Assembly: GCF_900110215.1 (NCBI RefSeq)
Contig: NZ_FOCX01000006.1
Location: 1-64,000 of the forward strand
DNA: 64,000 nt
Direction of reading: 5' to 3'
DNA from: Halorientalis persicus
GTDB lineage: Archaea; Halobacteriota; Halobacteria; Halobacteriales; Haloarculaceae
Under the pieces are notes generated by a model. That model was not told the origin of the DNA and did no database searches. It worked only from the letters and a program-made list of their open reading frames with translations. Positions 40,347 to 47,834 of this stretch are shown here, one piece after another; the first letter of the stretch is position 1; each line of letters starts with the position of its first letter. A program made the position numbers and the translations under genes.

Positions 40347-41084
40347 TCACTCACTATCGTCGGCCACGCTCGGATGCTGGGTCGGCTCGTCGGGATGGCG
40401 CTCGGCGAAGGCCTCGGTCATGGTGTCCATGGCCTCGCGCTCGCGTACTTCCCGCTCGGTTTCGTCGATCTCCTCACAGCCCGGCGGCACGTCCCGATCC
40501 CGGTCCGAGAAATACCCCTCGGGTGCGACCCAGTCGTGGTAGAACGGCCGGTCGTCCTCCTCCAGGAGCGTGACGGCGACCTCGGCCCCGTGGCCGGCAC
40601 AGATCGCCGTCTGGTGGGGTTTCTCGGCCAGTCGCCCCGCGGCGTAGAGGCCGTCGACGCCGGTGCGGCCGCGCTCGTCCGTGTCGACGTACATCTTCCC
40701 GCGGTCGACGAAGCCCACGCCCTCGATCCCCCGGAGGTACTCGACCGTGTTCTTCGTCGCCGCGATCACGTAGTCGGCCCAGAACTGGTCGCCGGCGGCC
40801 GTCGCAACGTCGAAGCCCTCGTCGTCGACCGCCACCTGCGTCACCTCCCCCTCGTGAAAGGCACAGCCCGCTTGCTGGGCCTGCCGTTCGAGCAAGTCGA
40901 GGAACTGCCGGGCGTTCACGCCGGCGGGAAATCCGGGGACGTTCTCCAGGTGGCCGTTCCGCCGGAGGAGCGACTCGCCGTCGCTCACGACGGTCGTCTC
41001 CAGCCCGTTCCGGGCGGTGAACACGCCGGCGCTCAGCCCGGCGACGCCGCCGCCGACGATCAACACGTCCGTGGTCTCGGTCAT
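40347..41084 (-). CDS. Reduced thioredoxin-reductase-like flavoprotein
   Basis: The 245-residue protein starts with FAD motif VLIVGGGVAGLSAGVFTARNGLETTVV and has the closing motif VDGLYAAGRLAEKPHQTAICAGHGAEVAVTLL. The NADPH-binding domain and the redox CxxC of thioredoxin reductase are absent; only an FAD domain plus a charged C-terminal extension (about residues 190-245, PPGCEEIDETEREVREREAMDTM) remain. It may be an FAD-dependent protein using another electron partner. The function is not predictable. Confidence 0.8.
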   Translation of the reverse strand: MTETTDVLIVGGGVAGLSAGVFTARNGLETTVVSDGESLLRRNGHLENVPGFPAGVNARQFLDLLERQAQQAGCAFHEGEVTQVAVDDEGFDVATAAGDQFWADYVIAATKNTVEYLRGIEGVGFVDRGKMYVDTDERGRTGVDGLYAAGRLAEKPHQTAICAGHGAEVAVTLLEEDDRPFYHDWVAPEGYFSDRDRDVPPGCEEIDETEREVREREAMDTMTEAFAERHPDEPTQHPSVADDSE

Positions 41085-41145
41085 GACAGCGGGTAGTTGA
41101 CCGGCCCCCGAATAGAATGGTTCGGTTCCGGGTGGCGAGACCCTT

Positions 41146-42315
41146 TCAGAACTCGCTGATGAGCCATTGCCCGTCCTGTCTGCGGAGCGTATAGCGGTTG
41201 ACCGTGCCCATCTCCTGCCCCGCCTCCCCGCCGTATGGTTTGGTCAACACGACGCTTACCTCGGCTCTCCGGTCCGTCTTGCTGTCGATGAGGAATCCCG
41301 TATCATCGAACTCCTGCAGTTGTTCCTGTACCCGTTCCATTCGACTCCGTGGAACGTCGATTCCGTCGACAGTGTACTCGCTCGCCGCCGCTCTGTCGCC
41401 CGCTTCGATGGCGGCGTAGTACGCTTTGACGGTGGCTTTCGGTGACTCGTACTGCGGGTTCGGCGTGTCTTTTGCGGGCTCCGTTCGCGGCTCCGTCGGC
41501 GTGTTCGTCGGCTGGTCGTCTGCGGGGCCATCGGTCCACTTGAGTTGTTCGTCGAGCGCCGCTCGCGCCGCGACGATGCTGCTCGCGTTCGCGGTGGCGA
41601 GGTTTCTGACGTACTTCGCGCCCTGCCTTTCCCACTGCGTTCGATTCGCGTACGCTGACGCGTCGATCTCCGTCCAGGCCGCCAGTGCCGGCAGCGGGGC
41701 GGTGTGCTCGAACTCAGCGCGCAACGCGGCGACGAGGCGCGCCCGGTTCTCGTCGGTTCGTGACGAGCGATACGCTCCGGCGGCGTCGGCCACTGCCTGC
41801 GCTTTCGTCCGGAGCGTTCGGTTTCGGTCTCTGACTTCCCTGACCCGTGCCTCCGGTGAATCCATACAGGCGGTATCCAGCGCGTCCGTGTACGCGCCAC
41901 ACTGGTATATCGCGTTCGCCGCGCTGTACCGTCGGCCGACGATCACGTCTTTGGCTTCCGACAGCGCGTCGATCGGGTCGGGCAGCGGTGCGATCGCGAC
42001 GGCTGCGGCGACGGCGGGCGGATCCCCTCTCATCCGGTCCGTGATCTCCAGGGTTTCGAGCAACGTTCCCAGCGGCGTCAGCGCCTGTGAAACCAGCTCG
42101 TCGTAGGTGTATTCCCGCGAGAACGTCTCGCGGAAGTGGCCGTACATCGCCGCCCGGTTCGTCGCTTTCCGCTCGATCTCCCGTGCCCGATCGCCGCTGT
42201 CGCTGGCATCGTCGTCTCGTGGCGGTGTCGAGTCAGATTGCCCGGCACAGCCCGCGACCCCCGTGGCGGTGAGGAGTCCGAGCGACTGCAGAATCCGACG
42301 CCGATTCACTCGCAT
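41146..42315 (-). CDS. Tat-exported lipoprotein with C-terminal NTF2-like domain
   Basis: The 389-residue protein has a twin-arginine signal (NRRRILQSLG) and a lipobox ending at Cys23 (ATGVAGC). An acidic linker follows, then a helical domain (about 45-255), a Thr/Pro/Glu linker (DDQPTNTPTEPRTEPAKDTP), and a C-terminal 110-residue domain (PKATVKAYYAAIEAGDRAAASEYTVDG ending YTLRRQDGQWLISEF) of the DUF4878/NTF2-like type. It likely sits on the outer membrane face. A minus-strand TATA-like TTTTATC near 42343 lies 28 bases upstream of the start. Confidence 0.8.
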   Translation of the reverse strand: MRVNRRRILQSLGLLTATGVAGCAGQSDSTPPRDDDASDSGDRAREIERKATNRAAMYGHFRETFSREYTYDELVSQALTPLGTLLETLEITDRMRGDPPAVAAAVAIAPLPDPIDALSEAKDVIVGRRYSAANAIYQCGAYTDALDTACMDSPEARVREVRDRNRTLRTKAQAVADAAGAYRSSRTDENRARLVAALRAEFEHTAPLPALAAWTEIDASAYANRTQWERQGAKYVRNLATANASSIVAARAALDEQLKWTDGPADDQPTNTPTEPRTEPAKDTPNPQYESPKATVKAYYAAIEAGDRAAASEYTVDGIDVPRSRMERVQEQLQEFDDTGFLIDSKTDRRAEVSVVLTKPYGGEAGQEMGTVNRYTLRRQDGQWLISEF

Positions 42316-42399
42316 CGTCCCGCCAACCGGACCGTCCGCTGATAAAACGTGGGATCTCGGAACGCCGGACGAGCCAGTTCCCGTGGCCAGATGATGGGG

Positions 42400-43569
42400 C
42401 TAGTCGAGATCGAAGTGCTCGGCGGCAGTCTCCATGTCTTTGTCGCCCCGGCCCGAGAGGTTGACGACGATGGTCTCGTGGTCGGTCTCGGCGGCGACCT
42501 TCTTGGCCATCGCCAGCCCGTGAGCCGTCTCCAGCGCGGGGATGATCCCCTCGGTGCGGGAGAGTTCCCGGAACGCCTCCAGGGCCTCGTCGTCGGTGAT
42601 CGCGCGGTACTGGGCGCGTCCCAGTTCGCGGAAGCGCGCGTGTTCGGGGCCGACGCCAGGGTAGTCCAGCCCCGCCGAGACCGAGTGGACCTCCACGTCG
42701 TCGTCGATCACTCTCGTACGCATCCCGTGGATAACGTCTTCTTTGCCCGAGTCCAGCGGTGCGGCGTGACGGTCCGAGTCACCGCCTTCCCCGCCGCCCT
42801 CGCCGCCGTAGAAGGCTACGTCGTCGTCGCGGAACGCGTGGAAGAGGCCGATGGCGTTCGAGCCGCCGCCGACGCAGGCGACGCAGGCGTCGGGTAGTTC
42901 GCCGATCTGCTCGATGGCCTGCTCGCGGGCCTCCTTGCCGATGACCGACTGGAACTCACGGACCATCCGCGGGAACGGGTCGGGACCGACGACCGAGCCC
43001 ACCATGTAGTGGGTGTCGTCGACGTTCTCCATGAAGTCCTCCAGGGCCACGTCGACGGCGTCGGCCAGCCCCGCGCCACCCTGCGTGACGGGGTTGACCT
43101 GTGCGCCCATCAGCCGCATCCGGAAGACGTTCATCCGCTGGCGCTGGACGTCTTTCTCCCCCATGTAGACCTCCGTATCGAGGTCGAACAGCGCGCCGAC
43201 CATCGCGGTCGCGGTGCCGTGTTGCCCCGCCCCGGTCTCGGCGATCAGCCGGTCCTTGCCGGCCTTCTCGGCGAGCAGGGCCTGCCCGATGGCGTTGTTG
43301 ATCTTGTGTGCGCCGCCGTGGAGCAGGTCCTCGCGTTTGAGGTAGATCTCGGCACCGTACGCCTCGGAGAGGCGCTCGGCGTGGTACAGCGGCGTGGGGC
43401 GGCCGGCGTAGGATTCCAGGATCGCCCGGAACTCCTCGTGGAACGCCTCGGTCTTCGCGATGTCCTCGAACGCCGCCGCGAGCCGCGCGAGCGGTTCCTG
43501 CATCGGCTCGGGAACGTGGCGTCCGCCGAACTCACCGAACGCCGCGTCAGTGCCGTCGTGTTCGCTCAT
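42400..43569 (-). CDS. trpB: Tryptophan synthase beta subunit TrpB
   Basis: The 389-residue PLP enzyme condenses indole with serine. Key parts are RPTPLYHAERLSE, YLKREDLLHGGAHKINNAIGQALLAEKAGK (PLP lysine in HKINN), ETGAGQHGTATAM, and GGGSNAIGLFHAF. A short Gly-rich insert (GGEGGGEGGDSDRHA, about residues 262-276) is unusual. No trpA, trpC or trpF adjoins it, so it stands alone here. ATG 43569 begins MSEHDGTDAAFGEFGGRH, and an upstream in-frame extension is not conserved. Divergent from the SRPBCC gene. Confidence 0.93.
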   Translation of the reverse strand: MSEHDGTDAAFGEFGGRHVPEPMQEPLARLAAAFEDIAKTEAFHEEFRAILESYAGRPTPLYHAERLSEAYGAEIYLKREDLLHGGAHKINNAIGQALLAEKAGKDRLIAETGAGQHGTATAMVGALFDLDTEVYMGEKDVQRQRMNVFRMRLMGAQVNPVTQGGAGLADAVDVALEDFMENVDDTHYMVGSVVGPDPFPRMVREFQSVIGKEAREQAIEQIGELPDACVACVGGGSNAIGLFHAFRDDDVAFYGGEGGGEGGDSDRHAAPLDSGKEDVIHGMRTRVIDDDVEVHSVSAGLDYPGVGPEHARFRELGRAQYRAITDDEALEAFRELSRTEGIIPALETAHGLAMAKKVAAETDHETIVVNLSGRGDKDMETAAEHFDLD

Positions 43570-43641
43570 GTCGCTCTCAGTCTCGGGGACGCACATATGT
43601 CTACTGTTTGCCGACTGGTCGACGCCGTGAGCCTGCGGAAT

Positions 43642-43647
43642 GTTTAC
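43642..43647 (+). promoter_or_regulatory. TATA-like box for the SRPBCC gene
   Basis: The hexamer gtttac lies about 28 bases before GTG 43672, supporting that start and a leaderless transcript. Confidence 0.45.
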
Positions 43648-43671
43648 GGACCGGTCGGCCCCAGAGTGGGT

Positions 43672-44202
43672 GTGGACAGAGTCGAGGTCAGCACCGTCGT
43701 CTACCTGCCACCCGAGGAGATCTACGAGTTTCTCGAGGACTTCCCCGGGTACGCCAAGTACTCGAAGTACCTCGAGGACGTCCGTAGCGACGGCGACGGC
43801 AGTCCAGGGACGCGCTACTTCCTCACTTTCGCGTGGTGGAAACTCACCTACACCGCTCACTCGAGAGTGACCGACACCGACCCGCCGAACCGGATCGACT
43901 GGGAGATAACGAAAGACATCGACGCAGCGGGGAGCTGGACCGTCGAACCGATCCCGGAGGAACGCGCCGACAGTCAGGAACACGCCTGTCGGGTGCGCCT
44001 GACCGTCACGTTCCACCCCGATTCGGCCGACTCGGGCGTGCTGGATCTCCCGCGATTCGTCTCGATGGACTGGGTGATCGAGAAGGCGAAACCGAAGATC
44101 CAGGCCGAGGCCGAGCGGGTGGTCGAGCGAATCGTCGCCGACCTCGAAGGCCGTCACCGCGAGGTCGACCTCGAAATCGAAACCGTCGATACGTCGGTGT
44201 AA
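43672..44202 (+). CDS. SRPBCC/COQ10-like polyketide-cyclase-fold protein
   Basis: The 176-residue soluble START-like protein starts VDRVEVSTVVYLPPEEIYEFLEDFPGYAKYSKYLEDV, the hallmark of ubiquinone-binding COQ10/polyketide cyclase proteins, followed by WWKLTYTAHSRVTDTDPPNRIDW. The final amphipathic helix (VIEKAKPKIQAEAERVVERIV) closes the lipid cavity. GTG at 43672 is preferred because of its promoter. It may bind a quinone or other lipid. It lies next to respiratory genes, which fits but does not prove this. Confidence 0.85.
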   Translation: MDRVEVSTVVYLPPEEIYEFLEDFPGYAKYSKYLEDVRSDGDGSPGTRYFLTFAWWKLTYTAHSRVTDTDPPNRIDWEITKDIDAAGSWTVEPIPEERADSQEHACRVRLTVTFHPDSADSGVLDLPRFVSMDWVIEKAKPKIQAEAERVVERIVADLEGRHREVDLEIETVDTSV

Positions 44203-44210
44203 GAAGCGCT

Positions 44211-44933
44211 CTACTCGTTAATCTCGTAATCGCCGCCGTACTTCATGAAGACGTAGGACAGGCCCAGTGACGCGCTCATCACGAGTGCCGTCGCGACGCC
44301 GATGGTCTTGGCGCTGCCGGGGAGGGCGGGGCCGCCACCGCCACCGCCGCTTTCGGGTTCGACCGTGGGGTAGTCCGTCCCGACGACGACCGCACCGAGC
44401 ATCCCCTGTCCCTCGTGGGGGCTACAGTAGTACTTGTAGATGCCGTCCTCCTCGAAGGTGTGCTCGTACTTGACGCCCGAACCGCCGACCGCGGTGCCGG
44501 AGTCGAGCGGGCCGTCGCCGTCCGAGACGACGTTGTGCGCGCCACCTTCACCGGTCCACTCCCACTCGACGGTCGCGCCGTTGTCGACGCGGACGCCCGC
44601 GGGGCTGAACGCGAACCCGTCGCCAGCACCCACCTGCACCGTGACAGTACTCTGGCCGGTCTTGTCGGTGACGCTCCCGCCGTAGGTGTTCGCGTCGTCG
44701 AGATAGCCGCCGAGGTCCGGGATACCGCCGCCACCGCCGCCCTCGGTCCCTTCGGGGGCGCTCGTCCCGTTGGTGGCCGTCCCGTTGGTCGCCGTTCCGT
44801 TTGCCGTTGCGGTGCCGCCCGTCTGGGTGGTCTCCTGGGCAGCCGCCGTGCCCGTGACGCCGGCGGCCGCAGCGCCGCCCGCCGTCGCCATGAGGAAACC
44901 CCGTCGTGACACGTCCTCCGAACGGTCGCTCAT
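44211..44933 (-). CDS. Halocyanin-domain blue copper protein
   Basis: The 240-residue exported protein has a Tat signal (SRRGFLMATAGG, RR at 10-11), a Thr/Asn/Gly linker with several N-x-T sequons, and a plastocyanin-like domain (about residues 90-188). Copper ligands are H133 (GGAHNVV), C170 and H173 (YYCSPHEGQGM) and M178. A Gly-rich linker and a C-terminal transmembrane helix (about 210-232) anchor it. It is a likely electron carrier to the nearby haem-copper oxidase. Minus-strand ACATATTC near 44965 is a TATA-like box. Confidence 0.92.
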   Translation of the reverse strand: MSDRSEDVSRRGFLMATAGGAAAAGVTGTAAAQETTQTGGTATANGTATNGTATNGTSAPEGTEGGGGGGIPDLGGYLDDANTYGGSVTDKTGQSTVTVQVGAGDGFAFSPAGVRVDNGATVEWEWTGEGGAHNVVSDGDGPLDSGTAVGGSGVKYEHTFEEDGIYKYYCSPHEGQGMLGAVVVGTDYPTVEPESGGGGGGPALPGSAKTIGVATALVMSASLGLSYVFMKYGGDYEINE

Positions 44934-45004
44934 GCTCGGGCGTTAGAAGGGGGTGGTAGTGAATATGTTGGTTCCGAGTCGACGGCTCGGGGTTTCGATG
45001 CGCA

Positions 45005-45010
45005 TTTTAC
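45005..45010 (+). promoter_or_regulatory. TATA-like box for the 45033 membrane-protein gene
   Basis: The hexamer ttttac lies about 26 bases before ATG 45033. Confidence 0.45.
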
Positions 45011-45032
45011 GCGTGAGCCCTATTCGTGGGGT

Positions 45033-45449
45033 ATGGAAGAAGAGCCCGGCCTGAGCGACCAGTACCGGAAAGCCAGCCCGTGGCCCATGTTCGTCGCGCT
45101 CGGGTTCGTCCTCTCGGAGGTCGGCATCATCATCGGCATCTTCTCGATCGCCGTCGGCGGCCTGTTGCTGTTCGGCGGGAGCGTCGCCGGCATCCTCAAA
45201 GAATCGGCGTACGTCGACACGCTGTGGGGCTCCCTGCTCGCGTTCGGCGGTGTCCTCGCGGCGATCGGCCTCGCCGTCGTCGCCTGGCGCGTCGGCGTCG
45301 ACCCCGGCGTGCTGATCGACGTGGTCGCCGCACCCGGTGACTTCGGACTCATCGTCCCGCGCGCGCTCGCCGTGGCGCTGGCCGGCATCATCCTGCTCGC
45401 CGCTGGGGGTACCGTTCAGGCGCTCGAACGGAACGTCGACGCTCGCTAG
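45033..45449 (+). CDS. Three- to four-helix membrane protein in the oxidase cluster
   Basis: The 138-residue protein has a short acidic N-terminus (MEEEPGLSDQYRKASPWPMFVALGF) and about four transmembrane helices (about residues 20-45, 60-85 and 108-130). I recognise this type from haloarchaeal clusters around cytochrome oxidase genes (DUF7541-like) but not by function. It lies between halocyanin and coxA and may be an assembly or accessory factor. Confidence 0.7.
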   Translation: MEEEPGLSDQYRKASPWPMFVALGFVLSEVGIIIGIFSIAVGGLLLFGGSVAGILKESAYVDTLWGSLLAFGGVLAAIGLAVVAWRVGVDPGVLIDVVAAPGDFGLIVPRALAVALAGIILLAAGGTVQALERNVDAR

Positions 45450-45450
45450 C

Positions 45451-45507
45451 CGCGACGATTCGGAACGACGACGCGATAACGCGACGATTCCGACAACCTA
45501 TTTATCG
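45451..45507 (+). promoter_or_regulatory. Direct repeats and TATA box upstream of the DUF6684-type gene
   Basis: CGCGACGATTC occurs twice, at 45451-45461 and 45480-45490, 29 bases apart. A TATA-like box, ctatttatc, follows at 45498-45506, about 26 bases before ATG 45528. Two same-direction copies almost three helical turns apart just upstream of the box look like a tandem activator or repressor site. Confidence 0.6.
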
Positions 45508-45527
45508 TCGTCTCCAAACCGGTTGGT

Positions 45528-45782
45528 ATGCTCCCGAGTACATTCGACCGCGAAACCATCCTCGACCTCACGGTCAATATGATCCCGCTTGGCATCCTGT
45601 TGTTCTTCATCGTGGCCTTTGGCCTGGTCAACCCCTTCGGCTGGGACAACGTCATCTCGTCGCTCCAGTTCGGCATCCTGATCGCCGCGTTCGTCCTGCT
45701 GGCTATCTTGACCTACTACTCCGGGAAAGCGATCTCGAAGGCCGAAACCGAGATGGAAGGCGACGAAGACCACACGGCCTGA
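45528..45782 (+). CDS. Two-helix membrane protein in the oxidase cluster (DUF6684-like)
   Basis: The 84-residue protein starts MLPSTFDRETILDLTVNMIPLG and has two transmembrane helices (about 18-38 and 44-66) with a charged C-terminus (SKAETEMEGDEDHTA). Such small proteins precede coxA in haloarchaeal genomes. The role is unknown; an accessory part of the oxidase is a reasonable guess. Confidence 0.75.
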   Translation: MLPSTFDRETILDLTVNMIPLGILLFFIVAFGLVNPFGWDNVISSLQFGILIAAFVLLAILTYYSGKAISKAETEMEGDEDHTA

Positions 45783-45818
45783 CTCGGTGCTGGATCTCTT
45801 TGTTCTCGCGGGCGCTAC

Positions 45819-45832
45819 CCACTCGAGAGTGG
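45819..45832. repeat. Inverted repeat upstream of coxA
   Basis: CCACTC and GAGTGG flank a two-base centre (GA). It lies 75-90 bases before the coxA TATA-like box and may be an operator or the terminator of the preceding small gene. Confidence 0.5.
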
Positions 45833-45902
45833 TGACCTCGCGTTGGGCCTGAACCGCCGCGTTGTCCCCGGACGAACACGTTCGAGAGGACCCAAAGGGA
45901 AT

Positions 45903-45912
45903 CTTTCTTTAG
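45903..45912 (+). promoter_or_regulatory. TATA-like box for coxA
   Basis: The sequence ctttctttag is about 30 bases before ATG 45939, and the intergenic region otherwise has no gene. Confidence 0.4.
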
Positions 45913-45938
45913 CCCCCAGTCCTGAGAGTCGAGTATCA

Positions 45939-47744
45939 ATGGCTGCAGGACAGCTCGCACTAACGGTGCTGATGGGCGTGTTCCTCGTCGCCGTGGCAGC
46001 GTTGCTGACACGGATCGAGGACTGGCGCTCGTACACGCCACTCGCCGGCGGCGGTGCCATCGGCGAGGAAGCGGGGTACGGGCACGACGAAAAGCCCGGC
46101 GGAATCGTACGGTGGCTCACGACCGTCGACCACAAAGACATCGGGATGCTGTATGGCACCTACGGGGTGCTCGCGTTCGCGGTCGGTGGCATCATGGCCG
46201 TCCTCATCCGGCTGCAACTCATCACGCCGGCCGGGGCCGTCATCGAGAACGGCTTCTACAACGCCATCCTGACCAGTCACGGGATCACGATGCTGTTCCT
46301 GTTCGGGACGCCGATCCTCGCGGCGTTCTCGAACTACTTCATCCCGCTACTGATCGGCGCGGACGACATGGCGTTCCCCCGGATCAACGCCATCGCGTTC
46401 TGGCTGCTCCCACCCGGCGCACTGCTGGTCTGGGGCGGCTTCCTCATCCCCGGCATCGGCACCGCCCAGACTTCCTGGGTGATGTACCCGCCGCTGTCGG
46501 TCGAGCAGACCCAGGTGGGGGCCGACCTGATGATGCTCGGCCTGCACCTCACTGGGGTCTCGGCGACGATGGGTGCGATCAACTTCATCGCGACCATCTT
46601 CACCGAGCGTGGGGACGACGTCACCTGGGCGAACCTCGACATCTTCTCGTGGACCGTCCTCACCCAGTCGGCGCTGATCCTCTTTGCCTTCCCGCTGCTC
46701 GGAAGCGCGCTGATCATGCTCCTGCTGGACCGGAACTTCGACACCCTCTTTTTCGCCGTCGAGGGTGGTGGGACGATGCTGTGGCAACACCTGTTCTGGT
46801 TCTTCGGCCACCCAGAGGTGTACATCCTCGTGCTCCCGCCGATGGGACTCGTGAGTTACATCCTGCCTCGCTTCTCGGGCCGGAAGCTGTTCGGGTTCAA
46901 GTTCGTCGTCTACTCCACGCTGGCCATCGGGGTCCTGAGCTTCGGCGTGTGGGCTCACCATATGTTCACGACCGGGATGGACCCGCGGCTCCGAGCTAGC
47001 TTCATGGCCGTCTCACTCGCCATCGCGATACCGAGCGCGGTGAAGACGTTCAACTGGATCACGACGATGTGGAACGGGAAGATCCGGCTGGCGGCCCCGA
47101 TGCTGTTCTGTATCGGGTTCGTCTCGAACTTCATCCTCGGCGGGGTCACCGGCGTGTTCCTCGCGTCGATCCCCGTCGACATGATCCTCCACGACACCTA
47201 CTACGTCGTGGGTCACTTCCACTACATCGTCATGGGTGCCATCGGCTTTGCCGTCTTCGCGGGAATCTACTACTGGTTCCCGATCTTCACCGGCCGGATG
47301 TATCAGCGCACGCTGGCGAAGTGGCACTTCTGGCTGTCGATGATCGGCACCAACATCACCTTCTTCGCCATGCTGGCGCTTGGGTATCTGGGTATGCCCC
47401 GCCGGTACGCGACCTACGAGTTCGACTCGGCGATCGCGCCCCTGGCGACGACCACGACCTTCCACCAGCTGGCTTCGGTCGGTGCGTTGATCCTGCTTGT
47501 CGGCCAGATCATCTTCGTCTGGAACCTCGTCCAGTCGTGGCTGGAAGGTCCACGCGTCGGCCCGGACCCCTGGAACCTCAAGGAGGAAGCGCCGGAACTG
47601 TTCGGCCGCGAGTTCACCTGGCACGAGAACCGCCTCGAAACCCAGATCGCCACGGACGGCGGCGAGGGCGAGGACGAGGTCGCGACCGACGGTGGCAGGC
47701 CCACCGACGGTGACGACGCGGACGTCGAACGAGCCGACGACTGA
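45939..47744 (+). CDS. coxA: Haem-copper oxidase subunit I
   Basis: The 601-residue catalytic subunit of an aa3-type terminal oxidase has VRWLTTVDHKDIGMLYG at the start of the core, haem ligands His in LTSHGITMLF and GHFHYIVMG, CuB ligand and cross-linked Tyr in FGHPEVYILVLPPMG (E of the D-channel present), and DMAFPRINAIAFW (D-channel Asp and Asn). This is a type A1-like pattern. The last 45 residues are acidic and cytoplasmic. No subunit II lies next to it. ATG 45939 avoids an unconserved 32-residue extension. Confidence 0.95.
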   Translation: MAAGQLALTVLMGVFLVAVAALLTRIEDWRSYTPLAGGGAIGEEAGYGHDEKPGGIVRWLTTVDHKDIGMLYGTYGVLAFAVGGIMAVLIRLQLITPAGAVIENGFYNAILTSHGITMLFLFGTPILAAFSNYFIPLLIGADDMAFPRINAIAFWLLPPGALLVWGGFLIPGIGTAQTSWVMYPPLSVEQTQVGADLMMLGLHLTGVSATMGAINFIATIFTERGDDVTWANLDIFSWTVLTQSALILFAFPLLGSALIMLLLDRNFDTLFFAVEGGGTMLWQHLFWFFGHPEVYILVLPPMGLVSYILPRFSGRKLFGFKFVVYSTLAIGVLSFGVWAHHMFTTGMDPRLRASFMAVSLAIAIPSAVKTFNWITTMWNGKIRLAAPMLFCIGFVSNFILGGVTGVFLASIPVDMILHDTYYVVGHFHYIVMGAIGFAVFAGIYYWFPIFTGRMYQRTLAKWHFWLSMIGTNITFFAMLALGYLGMPRRYATYEFDSAIAPLATTTTFHQLASVGALILLVGQIIFVWNLVQSWLEGPRVGPDPWNLKEEAPELFGREFTWHENRLETQIATDGGEGEDEVATDGGRPTDGDDADVERADD

Positions 47745-47803
47745 CGGGCGACGCGACCGCCGTTCGCGGCTCTTTTCTGCGCCGCACGCGCGACATGGAA
47801 AGC

Positions 47804-47809
47804 GATTTA
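47804..47809 (+). promoter_or_regulatory. TATA-like box for purL
   Basis: The hexamer gattta is about 28 bases before ATG 47835, fitting a leaderless transcript. Confidence 0.45.
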
Positions 47810-47834
47810 GCCGGCCTGTGGCTACCCGTGTCCA

